Assembly: GCA_944470555.2 (NCBI GenBank)
Contig: OX104127.1
Location: 131,007,113-131,071,112, forward strand
Source: Heterobilharzia americana
Lineage: Eukaryota; Platyhelminthes; Trematoda; Strigeidida; Schistosomatidae
Direction of reading: 5' to 3'
DNA length: 64,000 nt
Shown: positions 34,020 to 46,319 of the stretch, piece after piece
How positions within the stretch are numbered: the first letter of the stretch is position 1
How the letters are laid out: each line of letters starts with the position of its first letter
Translations under genes and position numbers: made by a program
Notes under the pieces: generated by a model
What the model was told of the DNA's origin: nothing
Database searches by the model: none
The model's input: only the letters and a program-made list of their open reading frames with translations

Positions 34020-35220
34020 TATAAATTTTCAAACTGAATTGATTACGTTGTTCAGAATTTTCAATAACCAAATAAGAAAGTAACACGTACTATATAGGAA
34101 TGCATACTACAATAAGAAATGGACAAATCAGCGTCAATTAAATTAAATACATAGCAATTATTATTACTGACTTAGCGAATACCTACATGAAGAAACAATA
34201 AAATATTACTATTGATTAGTGAAATTACGTGAAAATATTTACAATCTACCAAAAATCAATAGGCAAAAAAAATATTTTTAAACATTAGTCTTCATCTAAA
34301 TTAGTTAAATAGCTAAGCACATCTGTCGTAATAAAGAACCACATAATGTATACATCCAAAGCAGTCAGTTGTCATTAAAATCAAACTCTATAGAAGAACT
34401 GTACAACAATGAAGATACCAAGCATGGAAATGAAATTGTACGTTCACTTTAGACAGTCATTAAGTAGAAAGATGTGTCAAGCTTAGAACGTTCAACGTTT
34501 CAATCACGTTGTCATTTGATAAAAAGGTCAGAATTGAGTGGTTCATTTATTCCAAGCATTTTAAACTCTTCGTGCAGCTTGACCATCATAAATGTCAGTG
34601 GTGAGCGTGCAGTCTCATCGTCAAAATATCAGACAACACAGGCTATGGTCACCTTTTTGAAGCGAATAAAAATACATCTCATAGTTTATCAGTAATGAGT
34701 AGTAAATTTCCTTTTGACTCATCGAGCTTCAAGCAAACTGAATACATTGTAAATAGTTATCCTCACAAAATACGGTTAACCATTTCCTACCAGACTCTCC
34801 AGTTATCTAGTTACCTACCTGAAAGTGACCAGATGTAGTGGGTGTATTACAGATTTGGACAACAGATAAAGTCTGTGGTAAACCTATTGTGGGGTAATAC
34901 AGGCTAAAACGTTTATTACCAATACCAAGTTGTAATATTTGTTTGTCATATCCTGTTTTCAGACGAGTTCTCCTAGTTTCGTGGTTTTATTTATTACCAC
35001 TACGACAAATGATTTTTGATACGTAGATAATAATAAAAATATGAAAATATTTCTTTCGTGATACAAATTTTAAAAAAAGCAACGAATGTGAAAAAAGGAG
35101 AATACACTGAAATCATGAATTTAAGTGGTAACCATCAGCTGGATACTTTATACACTTGATTATACATACTGTTAAAAGACGGAAAAGTATATACATACAT
35201 ATATAATTGTAGACTGAGAC
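34020..35220. other. No recognisable gene
   Basis: AT-rich with nothing assignable. Confidence 0.35.
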
Positions 35221-35416
35221 AGATTTAGGTGTAACAACATAGAGACCGATCAATTCAGTTCAGTCAACGACGAGATAATACAAGTAACAACACTATACCC
35301 GTTGCACAAGAAATGAGTATAACGACTCGGTGGTCTAGTGGATAAAGACCTGGTGTTTGAAGAAACTGGGTCGGAGTTAGAGTCCCGGTGGGAACAACAT
35401 CACTCACTGAGATGCA

Positions 35417-35469
35417 GGTACGTCCAGCTGACGACTCCCAAATAGGACGAAATGCGCATCTTGGATTCC
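35417..35469 (+). ncRNA. Hammerhead ribozyme motif, family A
   Basis: Stem I tccag/ttgga (one G-U), complete CTGACGA, stem II tccc/agga with AAAT loop (closing pair C opposite C), GAAA, stem III palindrome atgcgcat, cleavage site AUC. Type I topology. Confidence 0.7.
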
Positions 35470-35487
35470 ACTGCTAGCTACTATCCA

Positions 35488-35493
<6 letters not shown>

Positions 35494-35542
<49 letters not shown>
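35494..35542. repeat. AT dinucleotide microsatellite
   Basis: About 49 nt of alternating AT lying between the ribozyme flank and the second tail copy of the family A dimer. Confidence 0.95.
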
Positions 35543-35546
<4 letters not shown>

Positions 35547-35840
35547 CGGGCAATATCGGGACATCCGCTCAGGAGTCTGTGTCCCAATAGAGACTGATCA
35601 ATTCGGTCCAATCAGCGACGGGATAATGCAAGCAATAAGACTAATCTACAGGAAATGTCTTTATAGTTCAAGTGGTAATGCAAAGGGTAGGAATGGATGT
35701 TGAAAATTCAATTGGTTTGGGGATAGGTTGCATGGTTAACTGAGTTTGGATGATAGGGGATTTCAGGTAGGAAAATAATGATGCCAATAATAATTATCAT
35801 TTGACTATCTGAGATAGCCGTATTTCGGCAGACTAGTATT

Positions 35841-36003
35841 TAAACTGGGTTATGATTGACGGTGAAATGAAAATTTGAATTCAAACCAGCGACCACCGAG
35901 GTTTGTAACTCAGTTGGTAGAGCATCGGTTCGAAAACCCGGGGGTCGCTGGTTTGAATCCAAATTTTTATTTCAGTTTCAGTCATTACCCAGTATAGATA
36001 ATA
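35841..36003. repeat. Inverted repeat with a tRNA-like core
   Basis: Arms of about 60 bp (about 35841-35900 and 35941-36003) are inverted copies. The inner 35 bp of each are nearly identical: tcaaaccagcgacc on the left, ggtcgctggtttga on the right. The loop contains the A-box-like taactcagttggtagagca (35907-35925), and the right arm supplies a B-box-like ggtttgaatcc (35950-35960). A cloverleaf can be drawn for 35900-35967 with a 7-bp acceptor stem (aggtttg/caaattt, two G-U) but with a mismatched D stem and a short anticodon loop. I read it as a tRNA-derived pseudogene or SINE and not a working tRNA. Confidence 0.6.
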
Positions 36004-36244
36004 AGAATGTTGACACAGAGGGTAAGAACTGAATCGGTTGAGTGTAGATCACAACATTCAAAAGATGATACATAATAGCACTTGTGCAGACATAATAAGA
36101 AAATCAGATGCATATTTAGATGATCAATAATAATAATAATAATAGGGATAAAGTCAGTTCGGTGAAAAAAATCAAGCAAGGAAAACGAAGTATAGGATGC
36201 CAGATAATTAAGAGAGAAGAGCAAGTTAGAAAGATTAAATGTGA

Positions 36245-36565
36245 TCAGATGATGTTGTAATTCCTTATAAATGTAGAGGTTTGGCTTAACAACTGGAAAC
36301 GCGCAGGCTTCTACATATCGAAGTAACTTCTTATTTTGATATCTGCTGATAACTGTAAAAGACTTACAGGTGTTAATATCATACCCAAAATTCACTAGGT
36401 GTTTCTTTATTGAGCTTCTCGTGGTCTTCTTCTGGACATGCTTCAACCATTTGGGTGAGCAAACGCCTCTCCGTACAACCAATGTACTTGCTTCCGTAGG
36501 TACAATCGAATTGATATGTGCATCTATTACTATTATTTTCTTGCCTTAAATCCACTAACATCTAA
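36245..36565 (-). pseudogene. Penelope-like GIY-YIG C-terminal remnant
   Basis: Minus strand: CTYQFDCTYGSKYIGCTERRLLTQM (GIY-YIG with YIG intact, about 36520-36446), then after a frameshift SIKKHLVNFGYDINTCKSFTVISRYQNKKLLRYVEACAF and VKPNLYIYKE (about 36415-36255), equivalent to the family's terminal EA.AI..L.P.LC..K. One frameshift separates the parts. No RT blocks found upstream. The tRNA-like inverted repeat lies about 240 bp downstream. Confidence 0.75.
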
Positions 36566-36569
36566 ACTC

Positions 36570-39500
36570 AGTGAACCATGTTACCTATCCATAACCAACT
36601 GAATTTTCAACATCTATTTCCACCCTTTGTATTACCACTTGACCTGTAAAAACTCTTCCCTTCTATGTTTTTACACCGAAATCTGTCTCAGCCTACATTT
36701 TATATGTATGTTCTTTTCTATCGTTTAATGGCATATATGATCAAGTATATTGAGTATCTAGCTGATGAGTACTACTCAAATTTATGTATCCATTAAATCA
36801 TGCTTTTTTTCACATTCTCTGCTTGTTTTAAAAGTAAAAATTTATTATTGACACTTCCATTATGTTCTATCATATTGTTGTTTTTGTAGCATAGAATTGT
36901 GAAAACACTAAGTAAACTAAATTGCATGTTACACGTTTCTAATATGCTTTAATGTTTTCCTTTCCAGCAATCATTTGATGGAACAGCTTGAACGTATACG
37001 CTCATATGTGCTATGATGTTGATTGATTATTGTCTAAAAATTCATCACTTGTCACTTCTTCATATGTCTATTTATCTATTTGTTGTTTTGTGTTGCGTTT
37101 GGTTTACGCTGATCCAGTCTACAGTTGAATGAGCTTAGCTTTACTTCTTCAATAATCGAGGTTTTCGTAGTGTATTCTCACAGAAAAAAGTATTCATGAC
37201 TCGGATGAACTGTATAGATAATCTGTCGTAATCAAAGAAAACTGTGTTCCTTTAATGTTCCCTGATGTTGAAGGCTGGTAAACCTTTGTTTGAAATGAAA
37301 TTTGCAATTTGAGTCATCGTCGTCATGATACTTATACTTCTATGCAGAGTACGTGGGATTACGATGAGTTGTCCATTCTGAATCTGCCTGAAACTGAGAT
37401 GAGATATTCATTAATCAACAGAGATATGCCTAGACACTCACAAAATGTGACTTACTTGGGATGAGAGGATTCGCACATCGTAAAATCTGAAATCGACGAT
37501 TCAAACGAGTACTGGGCCTAGTTGACAAGGAAGAAACACAAAACTTCACTGTAACGAGCTTCGTTTCCCAGTGTCACCCAATGAGATCGAAGGTGAGGTA
37601 TGTGACAGTGTGTATATCATCAGTTGTCTCGTGAGCATATAATATGCATGGGTCAGGAAACGCAGTATGCTGGCGTTGAAGTTACTTTTAAGGTACCTCC
37701 AAGTTGATGAGTTTTACTGCGGATAGTGTGACCAAACTTGGTAATGAAACGTCCACAGCGGAATATCAAATTTCGGGGAGATCCCAGAAGACTCATTTTC
37801 TCACTTTGACCTACGAATCTTCATTGTTATAACTGTTTAATAAATACACGCAACTCGAAAACAAGCATTACATATTCAGCAATATATGGTTTTTCGCTGT
37901 ATGTGAAATGTTTGCCTGCATTATTTTTGAGCGTAACGGAAGATAACGCATCATATATTTTTTTCATCCAGTGAGCTGTTTGTTTTATTCAATTGTATAA
38001 ATTGATGATCTCAACAGGGTGATTAGTGAAATTCATTACAGTCAAGTGGATACTTATTTCTCACCCATAATCTCATGACTGTTATTTTCTATCGATTTTT
38101 TTTTCTCTATACCCACCATGGTTTTCGATGAATCATGAAAGGCCTGGATACTGAATTTGCTGATCATTAAAGTCAACGTTAGTGACTCAGAGTCAGTGTT
38201 ATTGAATAGTGGTTCTACCACATTTGGTTCAATCATCAAATGGCAATACTGAATTCTTAATAATATATGCAATGTAACTTAAATATTTCATGAAGCAGTC
38301 TACTTTCATGACTGTTCAAGGCTTAGAGATAAGATGTCACGTATCTGAAACCGATCTGCATATTTCATTGAGGATAGAGAACTTCTGCTTGTAGAATATT
38401 TACAATAATTCTGAGACTCTTATACCGCTGACCGTAGAATCTAACATTGTATATTCAGTCGTCAAACCCGTGCTAGTTGCTTTAGTGTGGAGTGAAGGCT
38501 GTTTTGGAACACATGCCATTAAGTAATTGTATCATAGAAATAGGAATTGCACTTGTGTATTCGATGGAAATATAGTTTTGTAATCTCATATCGTTTTATA
38601 ACTGAATGTTTCTGACAGCGAATTATTTTATTACACACAACACTTTGAAAATATGTTGACGTATTCTGACGTTCTATAGCAGATCGATCATAATCTATTT
38701 GAAGGTATTTTTCAGTATGCTGCAAGGTGTTGAAGAATATTTCATTCAAATTATTCAGGTTTACTACCATGCTATTTCACTTAAGTATCATCATGTACTT
38801 GTAAAGTGAGTGATAAGGCGACTTATTGTCACAGCTGTTAGACATAATCTGGCTGCTCTGCGCGAATAAAGAATCAGAAAAAGATTCTTGAATATTAATA
38901 ATGATATATCAAGCTTAACTTTTTGGTAATGACAAAAATAGGAAGTTACTGTGAATACACAAAAAATAACAGTTGTTCAATGTAATCTCGTGAGAATTTT
39001 CACGAAGGAGAACGGTGAACATATGGCAAGCACATTCTATCGTTTATACTTTACTTTCAAAGTTTCATAATCGGCAGTGGTTAATCAAATCAAGGTGAAA
39101 AATTGAAGTCAAACCTTGGACTAACTAACCATTTGACTACGCAATGAAAGTTCTTACTTATTCCTTTTGAATTTTAGTTGTTCAATTTCGAATATGTTCC
39201 AGTTGATTGTTGATCAAACTGCTTTTTTTGTTACATCGTTAAACTTACTGGATCTACTGTATTTAACAAAACTTTACGTGGTTTAATCATAGCCTTAGAT
39301 TCGGTTGGAAAATTTAATTAAAATCTCCCAAGACATAGATTTCTAAACCTCCATTTTCATTTATTTTAAGAGAACTGAAATTTGAGACCAAATCAACCTG
39401 AGCACCATTTATTTACTTTGATTGCACAAGAAGAATACTCTGTTGTATAAGCTGTATCTCATCAAAGACATTCGACTACACATACCCCTAATATGCATGA

Positions 39501-39935
39501 ATGAAAACTCGTAGGATATCTGATTTCGCATTAGTTTATAACTGCTTTTTAACTGATGACAGGGATCATCAAAACGATAAGCTTAGTCTTTAAGAAGCAA
39601 CATGCAAGACATGAGTTCAACTGAAGTGAACTAATTGCATCAAAACTCGTCTGCAAATGAAGAACGTTAAAGTTTCAAGATAACTTACGGTTAGTAACTA
39701 AGTAATTAAGTACATCACACTATTATGAAATGTTTCATACCACTTTTGTGAAACTTATTATCTTAATTGTTGAATCAATAAAGAATACACAGATGCTTAA
39801 CCTCACCACTCTTTATGAATGTGGTTATCCTGAGTATTGGCTGTGGTCATAATGCAAAATGATCGATAGAATTTGATCAATGCAGAGAACTAGAAAATAT
39901 GAAATTAGTTGAGCTTCAATGATCAGTCATTGTGT
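36570..39935. other. No recognisable gene
   Basis: About 3.4 kb. Frames at 38054-38272 and 38519-38770 lack motifs. ctgatgag at 36770 is isolated, with no GAAA strand in register. Confidence 0.35.
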
Positions 39936-39944
39936 ATAATCCAT

Positions 39945-40110
39945 TCCAATAAGGAATCAGCTGTGGTTCGAATTACTCGGTCGTAACGTCGTTGAACATA
40001 ACACTGGGTGAAACGGGTTCGAACCTTAGGCAGGACATCAATTCCGTTGAGGCTTCAGATACGCCTTGCTGACGAGTACCAACAACTGCATACATTTTCT
40101 TCATAACCAT
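39945..40110 (+). repeat. Hammerhead repeat, family C, 3'-truncated
   Basis: tRNA-like head with a good B-box, acgggttcgaacc (40015), then the family text aggacatcaattccgttgagg and cgccttgCTGACGAG (40060-40076). The GAAA half and stem III are missing; the sequence diverges after taccaacaactgc. Confidence 0.6.
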
Positions 40111-40149
40111 TTAATTATTCTCACGATTAAAACATTGAGTTTGTTCTTC

Positions 40150-42810
40150 AGTCAGTCAGAGAATCTCTAAACAAGTACAACTTTTGATTATAGTTTTAGA
40201 AAGTCCTAAGATGGGATACATTGAATTGAACAATGCAGTAAAAGTTCTTATCCCCCTCAGAATGTTAGGACATAGTGAAAATTGTACTTATACCATTGTA
40301 TTTAGTAAGATCAGTCAAATCCCAAACTGAGTACTGGATTAGCATTTATCTTTTGTCAATATTTACTACGGTTGTTCCAGGCTTTGTAGGGATCTGTGTG
40401 ATTATTTTGTAGCCTGTATGGGTAGAGTTATTCATTAATTTGAAGACTTTAAGATGCTTTCACTGTCCTAACACAGCCCTTATGATTAAGATTTATTGGC
40501 TGATGTACAAAAGTCAGTTGGTTAGCTGCCACAGCAGAACTGAAATTATGACCTATTTGGAAATATAATTAATCTACAGTAAACATCAGTTTCATTGAAA
40601 CACTCAAGGAAAGGTATTTTCTAGTGATTACCAATACCTTTTCAATATCATTCATAGTATTGATAATTGAAAAGATTTCCACAATGATCACAACATGAAA
40701 ACTGACAGAAGGGTTCTGGTGCTATGGAAAACCTGATTGGTTTACAATTGAGCAGCTGGTATGGGCTCATAAATTTCAAATAGTCAATCCGTGTTCGATA
40801 TTTGATGTCAAAAAGCATAAAACAGTACCTGTAGCCTGGAGAGGGGAAGTAAGGAGGTTACTGTGGTCAAGACAAGTAAACCACATCGGAAAGCTTGAAG
40901 CTTCAAGTGACATCTACGGGAAGCGTGAAGGAAAACTATTGGCGGAAGCTCTGTAGTATGAATCCAGTAAAAACAATTCACGAAATGTCAGTAATCAGAA
41001 GGCTAAGTGCAGTTTCCACAGAGATGACCTCAGTGAGTATGTGCGGAATGTGACCTTACAGTTGGAAATATCCGGACACTCACGCAATCTAAAGATTCTT
41101 GGAGTGATATCTCACTGATAAGCGTTTCATGCATAAGTTATGAACCGTACATTTGTTTACAGTTAAGGCCCAAGGGTCATGCTGTGGACGTTTGATATGT
41201 TCATTGATGACCTAAAAGGAACAAGATAAATCTTAGGTAACAAAAGCCACTTGGTAGTCACGTCAATACTAAACAACATGAGCAGTTACAGAACAGCCAC
41301 ACTGATCTGTCGATTTTGATATCCAGATCACAGTCACCTGAATACAGGGTCGCCGATCCCCTCCCCTAGGTCCGAGTTTATCAAAAGGTGTACTCGTAAA
41401 AGTGTAACTAACAGAGTCGAATTTCTCAGGTAAACTGAATCTGCCCAGCTGATTCACATTGACCGGTTTGCCTTGAATAAGATGATCAGTTCGCAAACTA
41501 CTGTAGTGCCAACAAGATTTCTGTTCACGGTCACTCAGCCAAGATTATAAAGTTTGGTTTCTGTTTCAAAAGTGTTATAACTAACGAAACATACTACTGA
41601 ACAACATAAGTAGTATAAAATCTCCTATTTTCCTACTTGTCTTCTATGAATCTCATTATTGCTGAGTCGATATTTAAGTGATGATTCACCCGTTGTCTAG
41701 CCATGAAGTGGTAGTAGATATACCAGCTTCGTGTTAAACTTCAGAATCACGTATTTCTATGGCTTTCTTCAAAGCACACCAATAACTGTATCATCATGGG
41801 TACTCGGCTATATTCAGCCATGATCATGCTTTCGTATGATTTATCTTTTTATGTAGGTCATACGATGTTTGTTTTTCAAGGTCATCTTTGTAGGGCATTT
41901 CTGATGCATCTTTCTGTTTTTGTCATTTCGAGATAGGTAAGCAACCTCCTGCTTATTTTATCACTAGTGTTAAAACAAGCTTACTACAGAAGTAGTCCTT
42001 TAATGACTCATACACATTTCTTCACACACAAATCTTACCAAACAAACGCATACATACCTATGACTCATCAATAAAGTTCATTCATAAAACTTTGTTTTCA
42101 TACTGGTTTGTTACTAATGTAAGAAACAAGATAACCCTAGTGATAATCATATAACTTTAAAGGTCATCGGAACTATTGCTGAAATAGCCAAATAAATTTT
42201 TTTACCTTGACTGAAAAGATAGTTTATCATAAAACAAATAAAATGGATTGGTAATTTCAGTAGACGCTGGAGCCGCTGTCAAGGTCAATCCAAGTGATCA
42301 GGCTGAAGGTTTTCAGTATGTTATTAGGCCTCCGAATTATGGATTTAGTAAGAAGTTATGTGCTAATGAAGCCTAGTAGTATGCAATATACCTGAAGTTA
42401 GAAGTTAGAACTGTTGTCAGGTCTTGTTAATGAAGATGCAGATGAGTAATTCCTACCATAAGAATTCGAATAACTGACTTCTATAGATTACATTTAGTAC
42501 ATCAATCCTAATGAAATGTTCATCTTAATTGTAAATCCACTCACGATAACTTCCTAATCTTAAGCTAACTATCTAATGAACAATAGAGTTGCCTTTGAGG
42601 CGAACAGTGTTTAATTCGAGTTCCTGTAAATGCTTACACAACGAGTGTAGATCTAACTAACAATTCCTAAATAAAGAGAAATCTCAATTCTGAACTTCAA
42701 TGACAGTGGTCATCAAACAACTAAGATAGCAGTGAAAAGACCAGGAAGAAACAGCTGTTCAATAATCATGCATTTTAAAACTTCAAATCCCTTGGTATGG
42801 ATCAATAATT
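40150..42810. other. No recognisable gene
   Basis: A 75-codon minus-strand frame at 41269-41496 includes YTFTSTPFDKLGPRGGDRRP, which looks protein-like, but I recognise no family and see no splice context. Confidence 0.35.
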
Positions 42811-42814
42811 CACC

Positions 42815-43245
42815 AAATACTGGCCAGCTATTTCGACCTAAACGGGACTCCTCGGTGGGTGCACCCATGACCCTACTCCACCAGGTATAGAACGTGAGAA
42901 AACGAATGTCGCAGTCAGAACTTTGCCACTAGGCCACTGGGTTAGAATCCGATGATTCATATTTCCTTTTTCTGTCAATACACAACATAGAGCGACCTCC
43001 ATCCCATTCCATCAATGAGTAACAATTCTCACGCATTATATCATAAGGTAACAGTAGTAGGTAATACGGACCACTGGATTTTAACATACTGACTATTAAA
43101 CAATAACGTCCTGGTTTCGACTACTGACAGTGGAGGTCATAGGTACACACCGCTGAGGATTCCGATTCTTCTTCAAGTGATGTCGGTCCATGATGAACAC
43201 CAACCTTAAATCGCTAAATAAATCCACATAACCCTCCAAATGGAA
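42815..43245. repeat. Head-to-head pair of hammerhead repeats, family B
   Basis: Antisense copy at about 42815-42960: ribozyme 42819-42863 with core cCGAGGAG and GAAA intact, then a head whose A-box complement is gccactaggccactggg. A sense remnant at about 43040-43245 keeps a degenerate head, cacaccgctgagga and the tail aacaccaaccttaaatc, with an internal deletion that removes the GAAA half. Confidence 0.6.
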
Positions 43246-43290
43246 CTCTCCGAAACAGTTAGTTAAGCAACAATACTATACTTTTCATTT

Positions 43291-44275
43291 GCTTGGCTGG
43301 ATCATACAAGAACCTGTGAGGAGCTGCAGGAAGATAGGGATACGCTGTTTGACTGATGAAAAGGTCGTAGAAGATTTGTATTTCACCGGCGATGATTTAT
43401 GTCCAATGTCGAACAAATTCGAAGATCTAGAGTCGAAAACTAACAAGTTGGCAGAAGAGGCGAAACAGCGAATACGGGACTTCAGATGAACGTAGAGAAG
43501 ACAGACGTGATGAAATTACCCAATCAGCAATAACAATCACCAATCACTATCAGGGCGGGAAATCTGAAGGAAGTTGTCTCTTTCACCTACCTACCTTGGC
43601 AGCATCATTTCAACTGCAGGCGGCACAGGCAAAGATGAGAATGCGAAAGCAGGGATTGGAAGGACCTTCCTGCAATAATCTGAAACCAGTGTGGAGATCC
43701 ACTGCACTGCACTGCACTCAGCATTAAGCGTGAACAAGATCTGATTTTTCAACACTAATTCAGTCAAGTAAGTCAGTGTTTCTATGTGATGGGTGAGAGA
43801 CTTGGGGTAACACGAACTGCATTTTCAACTAACTGCAGACATACATCACATCAACAGCTACCGACTACGCTCATTCGACACTGATGATCAAATAGATGGC
43901 CAGAATAAATAAGGAACAGGGAAGTCTGGTCTGGTCTGGCAACCTACCAACCAATCAAGAACCCATCGCCCAACAAATATACAGTCAAGGAAAGTGGATA
44001 TGGATTGGACTTACACTGAGAAGACCAGTTGGAGACATGATGTGACAGGCCAGGCTAGGCTAGGCCAGGCGGTCAAGTGGATTGCAAAGGGGAACCGGTG
44101 AGTTGGGCGTCTCAGGTGAGGGTGACATGGAGGAGATGGTGTGAGTAAGAAATGAAAGCTTGTAGGCAGTCGTGGAGCCAAGTTGAAACAACTTCAGAGA
44201 AGAGAGTGCAATGGAGGCGTGCTACTGTAGCCTTATGTTCCACTATGAACCCAAGGGAAAATATAATAATAATAA
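43291..44275 (+). mobile_element. RTE 3' fragment of a decayed sublineage
   Basis: Begins at ggctggatcat and contains VVEDLYFTGDDLCPMSNKFEDLESKTNKLAEEA (43352-43467), an altered FADDLC block with an in-frame insertion, then an early stop. It continues through damaged YLGST and YGSETW regions to a 3' tail of aataataataatga (44262-44275). The nucleotide sequence is nearly identical to the reverse complement of about 53220-54090, including shared frameshifts and short tandem duplications (ggtctggtctgg, ggctaggctagg). A cactg triplication near 43700 is longer here than in the other copy. Confidence 0.9.
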
Positions 44276-44279
44276 TGAT

Positions 44280-45260
44280 AATAGACCTGAAAATAATCAA
44301 GGCCATTGTAATACATATGAACCTTGCAATTTGTATATATTGTTAACTTTGCTATAGATGCTGCAAAACATACCTTTTGTTCTATTACTCTCTATTCTAT
44401 TTATTGGGAAGCTGAGTGACCATTAAGGGTGGAATCTGAAAATATTTGTACAACCGTCCTTACAGATGATAGTCTGCACCCAATTTTAACTCAGTTTGTA
44501 TCAAGTCACAGGTAAAGAGTTTCAAAAATTGTCAACGGAAGCTATAAAAAAGTGGTGACTAAAGTAAATATGAAAAGCATATCTTAATGAGTGCATAACT
44601 GAAAATGTTGGCGTTGATTTGAATGAGACTTTATGCTTTTCAGTCTACTAGTATGATTTATATATTAGTTTAAAACGCTACTTTTACTACAGCTGAACAT
44701 AATTTTATTCATATAAATATAAATATACATGATATGTGGATTACAGCGAGTGGTCGTATAAGTAGTATATACTGGCTACATTTTAATTTCAGCCTAGCTT
44801 ATAATTAAACAATTTCATTGTAATCAAATTTTATGGTCACACCAATTTACTGATTGCATGTCAGTCAAAACAAAACCTTACACTTTAGGTTGATACTTTA
44901 AGATTAGGATTTGTTAGTGTAATATTCTAAGCTTTTGTTTTATCGATCGCTTTGTGTTTAGCTTAAATTTTAATCGATTGATGATTAGTTAAATCTAGCT
45001 GAGTTAATATGCTATATATATAAGCAGAAATCAAAATATCAGCCAACCAACTTAACTAATTTTAAAATTTACTAATTGAAGTGAATGAAATTTGATTCAG
45101 CAAAATAACGGTGAAGCATACATAGTTAACTCAACAAAAGTTATTGTACAAGATATAAATAAATATATAGATGGAGAACTTTCAGCCATATAGAGACAAC
45201 CAAAAGTGGTTAAAAACTGTTTATGAATCTTTGTATTATCAGAGAGTAGCTTATTCAATG
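44280..45260. other. No recognisable gene
   Basis: AT-rich sequence without assignable content. Confidence 0.35.
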
Positions 45261-45264
45261 TTTA

Positions 45265-45450
45265 CCTTTCCGAAAAGTCTACTAGTAGTTTCTAAATTAC
45301 TTCTCAGTTGACACTATCAATGGCCTTTCCAAAGTCGATGAAGTTGAGGTAAGATAGAGAGAGACTTGACTGACATTCTACACTCTGTTCTACAATGCTG
45401 CGTAGAGTAGCGTTGGAATTTGAACTGCACATGATTTCTTTATCCTGTAG
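45265..45450 (-). mobile_element. Short RTE fragment (RT region)
   Basis: Plus-strand text tttctaaattacttctcag to agtcgatgaagttgaggt (45290-45350) matches the antisense of the RTE motif A region (FIDFEKAFDSVDREVI), followed by ctctgttctacaatgctgcg and gcacatgattt matching the IIIEQ and SCADQ blocks. Neither end of the element is present; boundaries are approximate. Confidence 0.75.
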
Positions 45451-45459
45451 CCAGATAAG

Positions 45460-46315
45460 TCACCTTTACCAATGCAAGATTTATGGTTTATCTCTGCTTC
45501 TGAGAAGTTTGACATACTTTAATGTCCATTGCGTTAGATAGTTTTGAAATCACAGCTCTCTATCTGTCCTCCACTCTGTTGTTCTCCTTGCCCAGAGTTG
45601 TTGATCACTCTAGAATCAATTTCAGACATTCGAAAAGTTCTATTGGTCACCTTATACAAGTATTTTTCCAAAATCACAAGCTGTTTTGGCTTTCAAAGTA
45701 AAGATAATGATAACGGTTTATAAAACTGTCCTTGACATTGTCCTTATAAGAAAAGATTATTCTTGATCTGATAAAAATGAAGGGATTTTTGGAAGGTAAA
45801 ACAGCTTATTCAAATTTATGAGGTGATTTTCGATCGTACTACTGAGAAAAAATCCTCAAGTTCACTATTCTTGGGAAAGGCGATTACAATAAGGATACCT
45901 GGTCTTTGTTCTACTCTAAATTCATTCAGTATTGACTCGATTTCGTCCACATACCATGGTTTTCACTACCAACATTTACTATTCAATAAGTATTACTGAA
46001 GAACAGTAACTGATTCTTTATTTAGCGCTTTTACTGTATTAGTATTTATGATTGTAGTCACTCGAAAAAAAACGGTCCTGTTGTCGAGAAAATGGTTTAA
46101 ATACAAAACTATTTTTCGTTTGTAAACCGTCTACCAAGTGCTTACTTTTTATCAAATCAAGTATGTTTCTTTCGTTTGTGTATACTTCAAAATATACATC
46201 ATTTTGTTTACTGTTACTAAGACCAATGATATTCTGAACAAGAAGAAAATCTATCAGTTCGTCCTTTCTTGGCACTTTTTAAAGCATTTTGTGTTGTTGC
46301 TTTTAGTATCCCATC
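45460..46315. other. No recognisable gene
   Basis: A 78-codon minus-strand frame at 46039-46275 (IKSKHLVDGLQTKNSFVFKPFSRQQDRF) looks slightly protein-like but is unassigned. Confidence 0.3.
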
Positions 46316-46319
46316 ATCA

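Larger units (their letters stand above)
35226..35650 (+). repeat. Dimeric hammerhead repeat, family A (Sm-alpha-like)
   Basis: The tail segment agaccgatcaattcagttc (35226) recurs in the same orientation at 35591 (agactgatcaattcggtcc). Between the two lie a tRNA-like head (35330-35395: A-box-like tggtctagtggataaag, B-box-like ggagttagagtcccgg), the hammerhead (35417-35469), gctagctactatccatcatc, and an AT microsatellite. The direct repetition of the tail with one head and ribozyme between is what a tandem dimer of a roughly 300-bp unit would give. Confidence 0.8.

Noticed and set aside
35452..35703. 83-codon frame with an IYIYIY run
   Set aside because: The run is simply translation of the AT microsatellite.
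35900..35967. A functional tRNA gene (GAA or similar anticodon)
   Set aside because: The A and B boxes are good, but the D stem is mismatched, the anticodon stem-loop is one base short and the sequence sits in an inverted repeat. A pseudogene or SINE head is more likely.
36770..36778. Isolated ctgatgag as a hammerhead core
   Set aside because: No stem II hairpin followed by GAAA in register and no closing stem I.
46039..46275. 78-codon minus-strand frame as part of a Penelope-like N-terminus
   Set aside because: Lys/Asn/Asp-rich and vaguely similar in tone, but none of the family blocks (ND...DKGN, LPKIHK) can be found.
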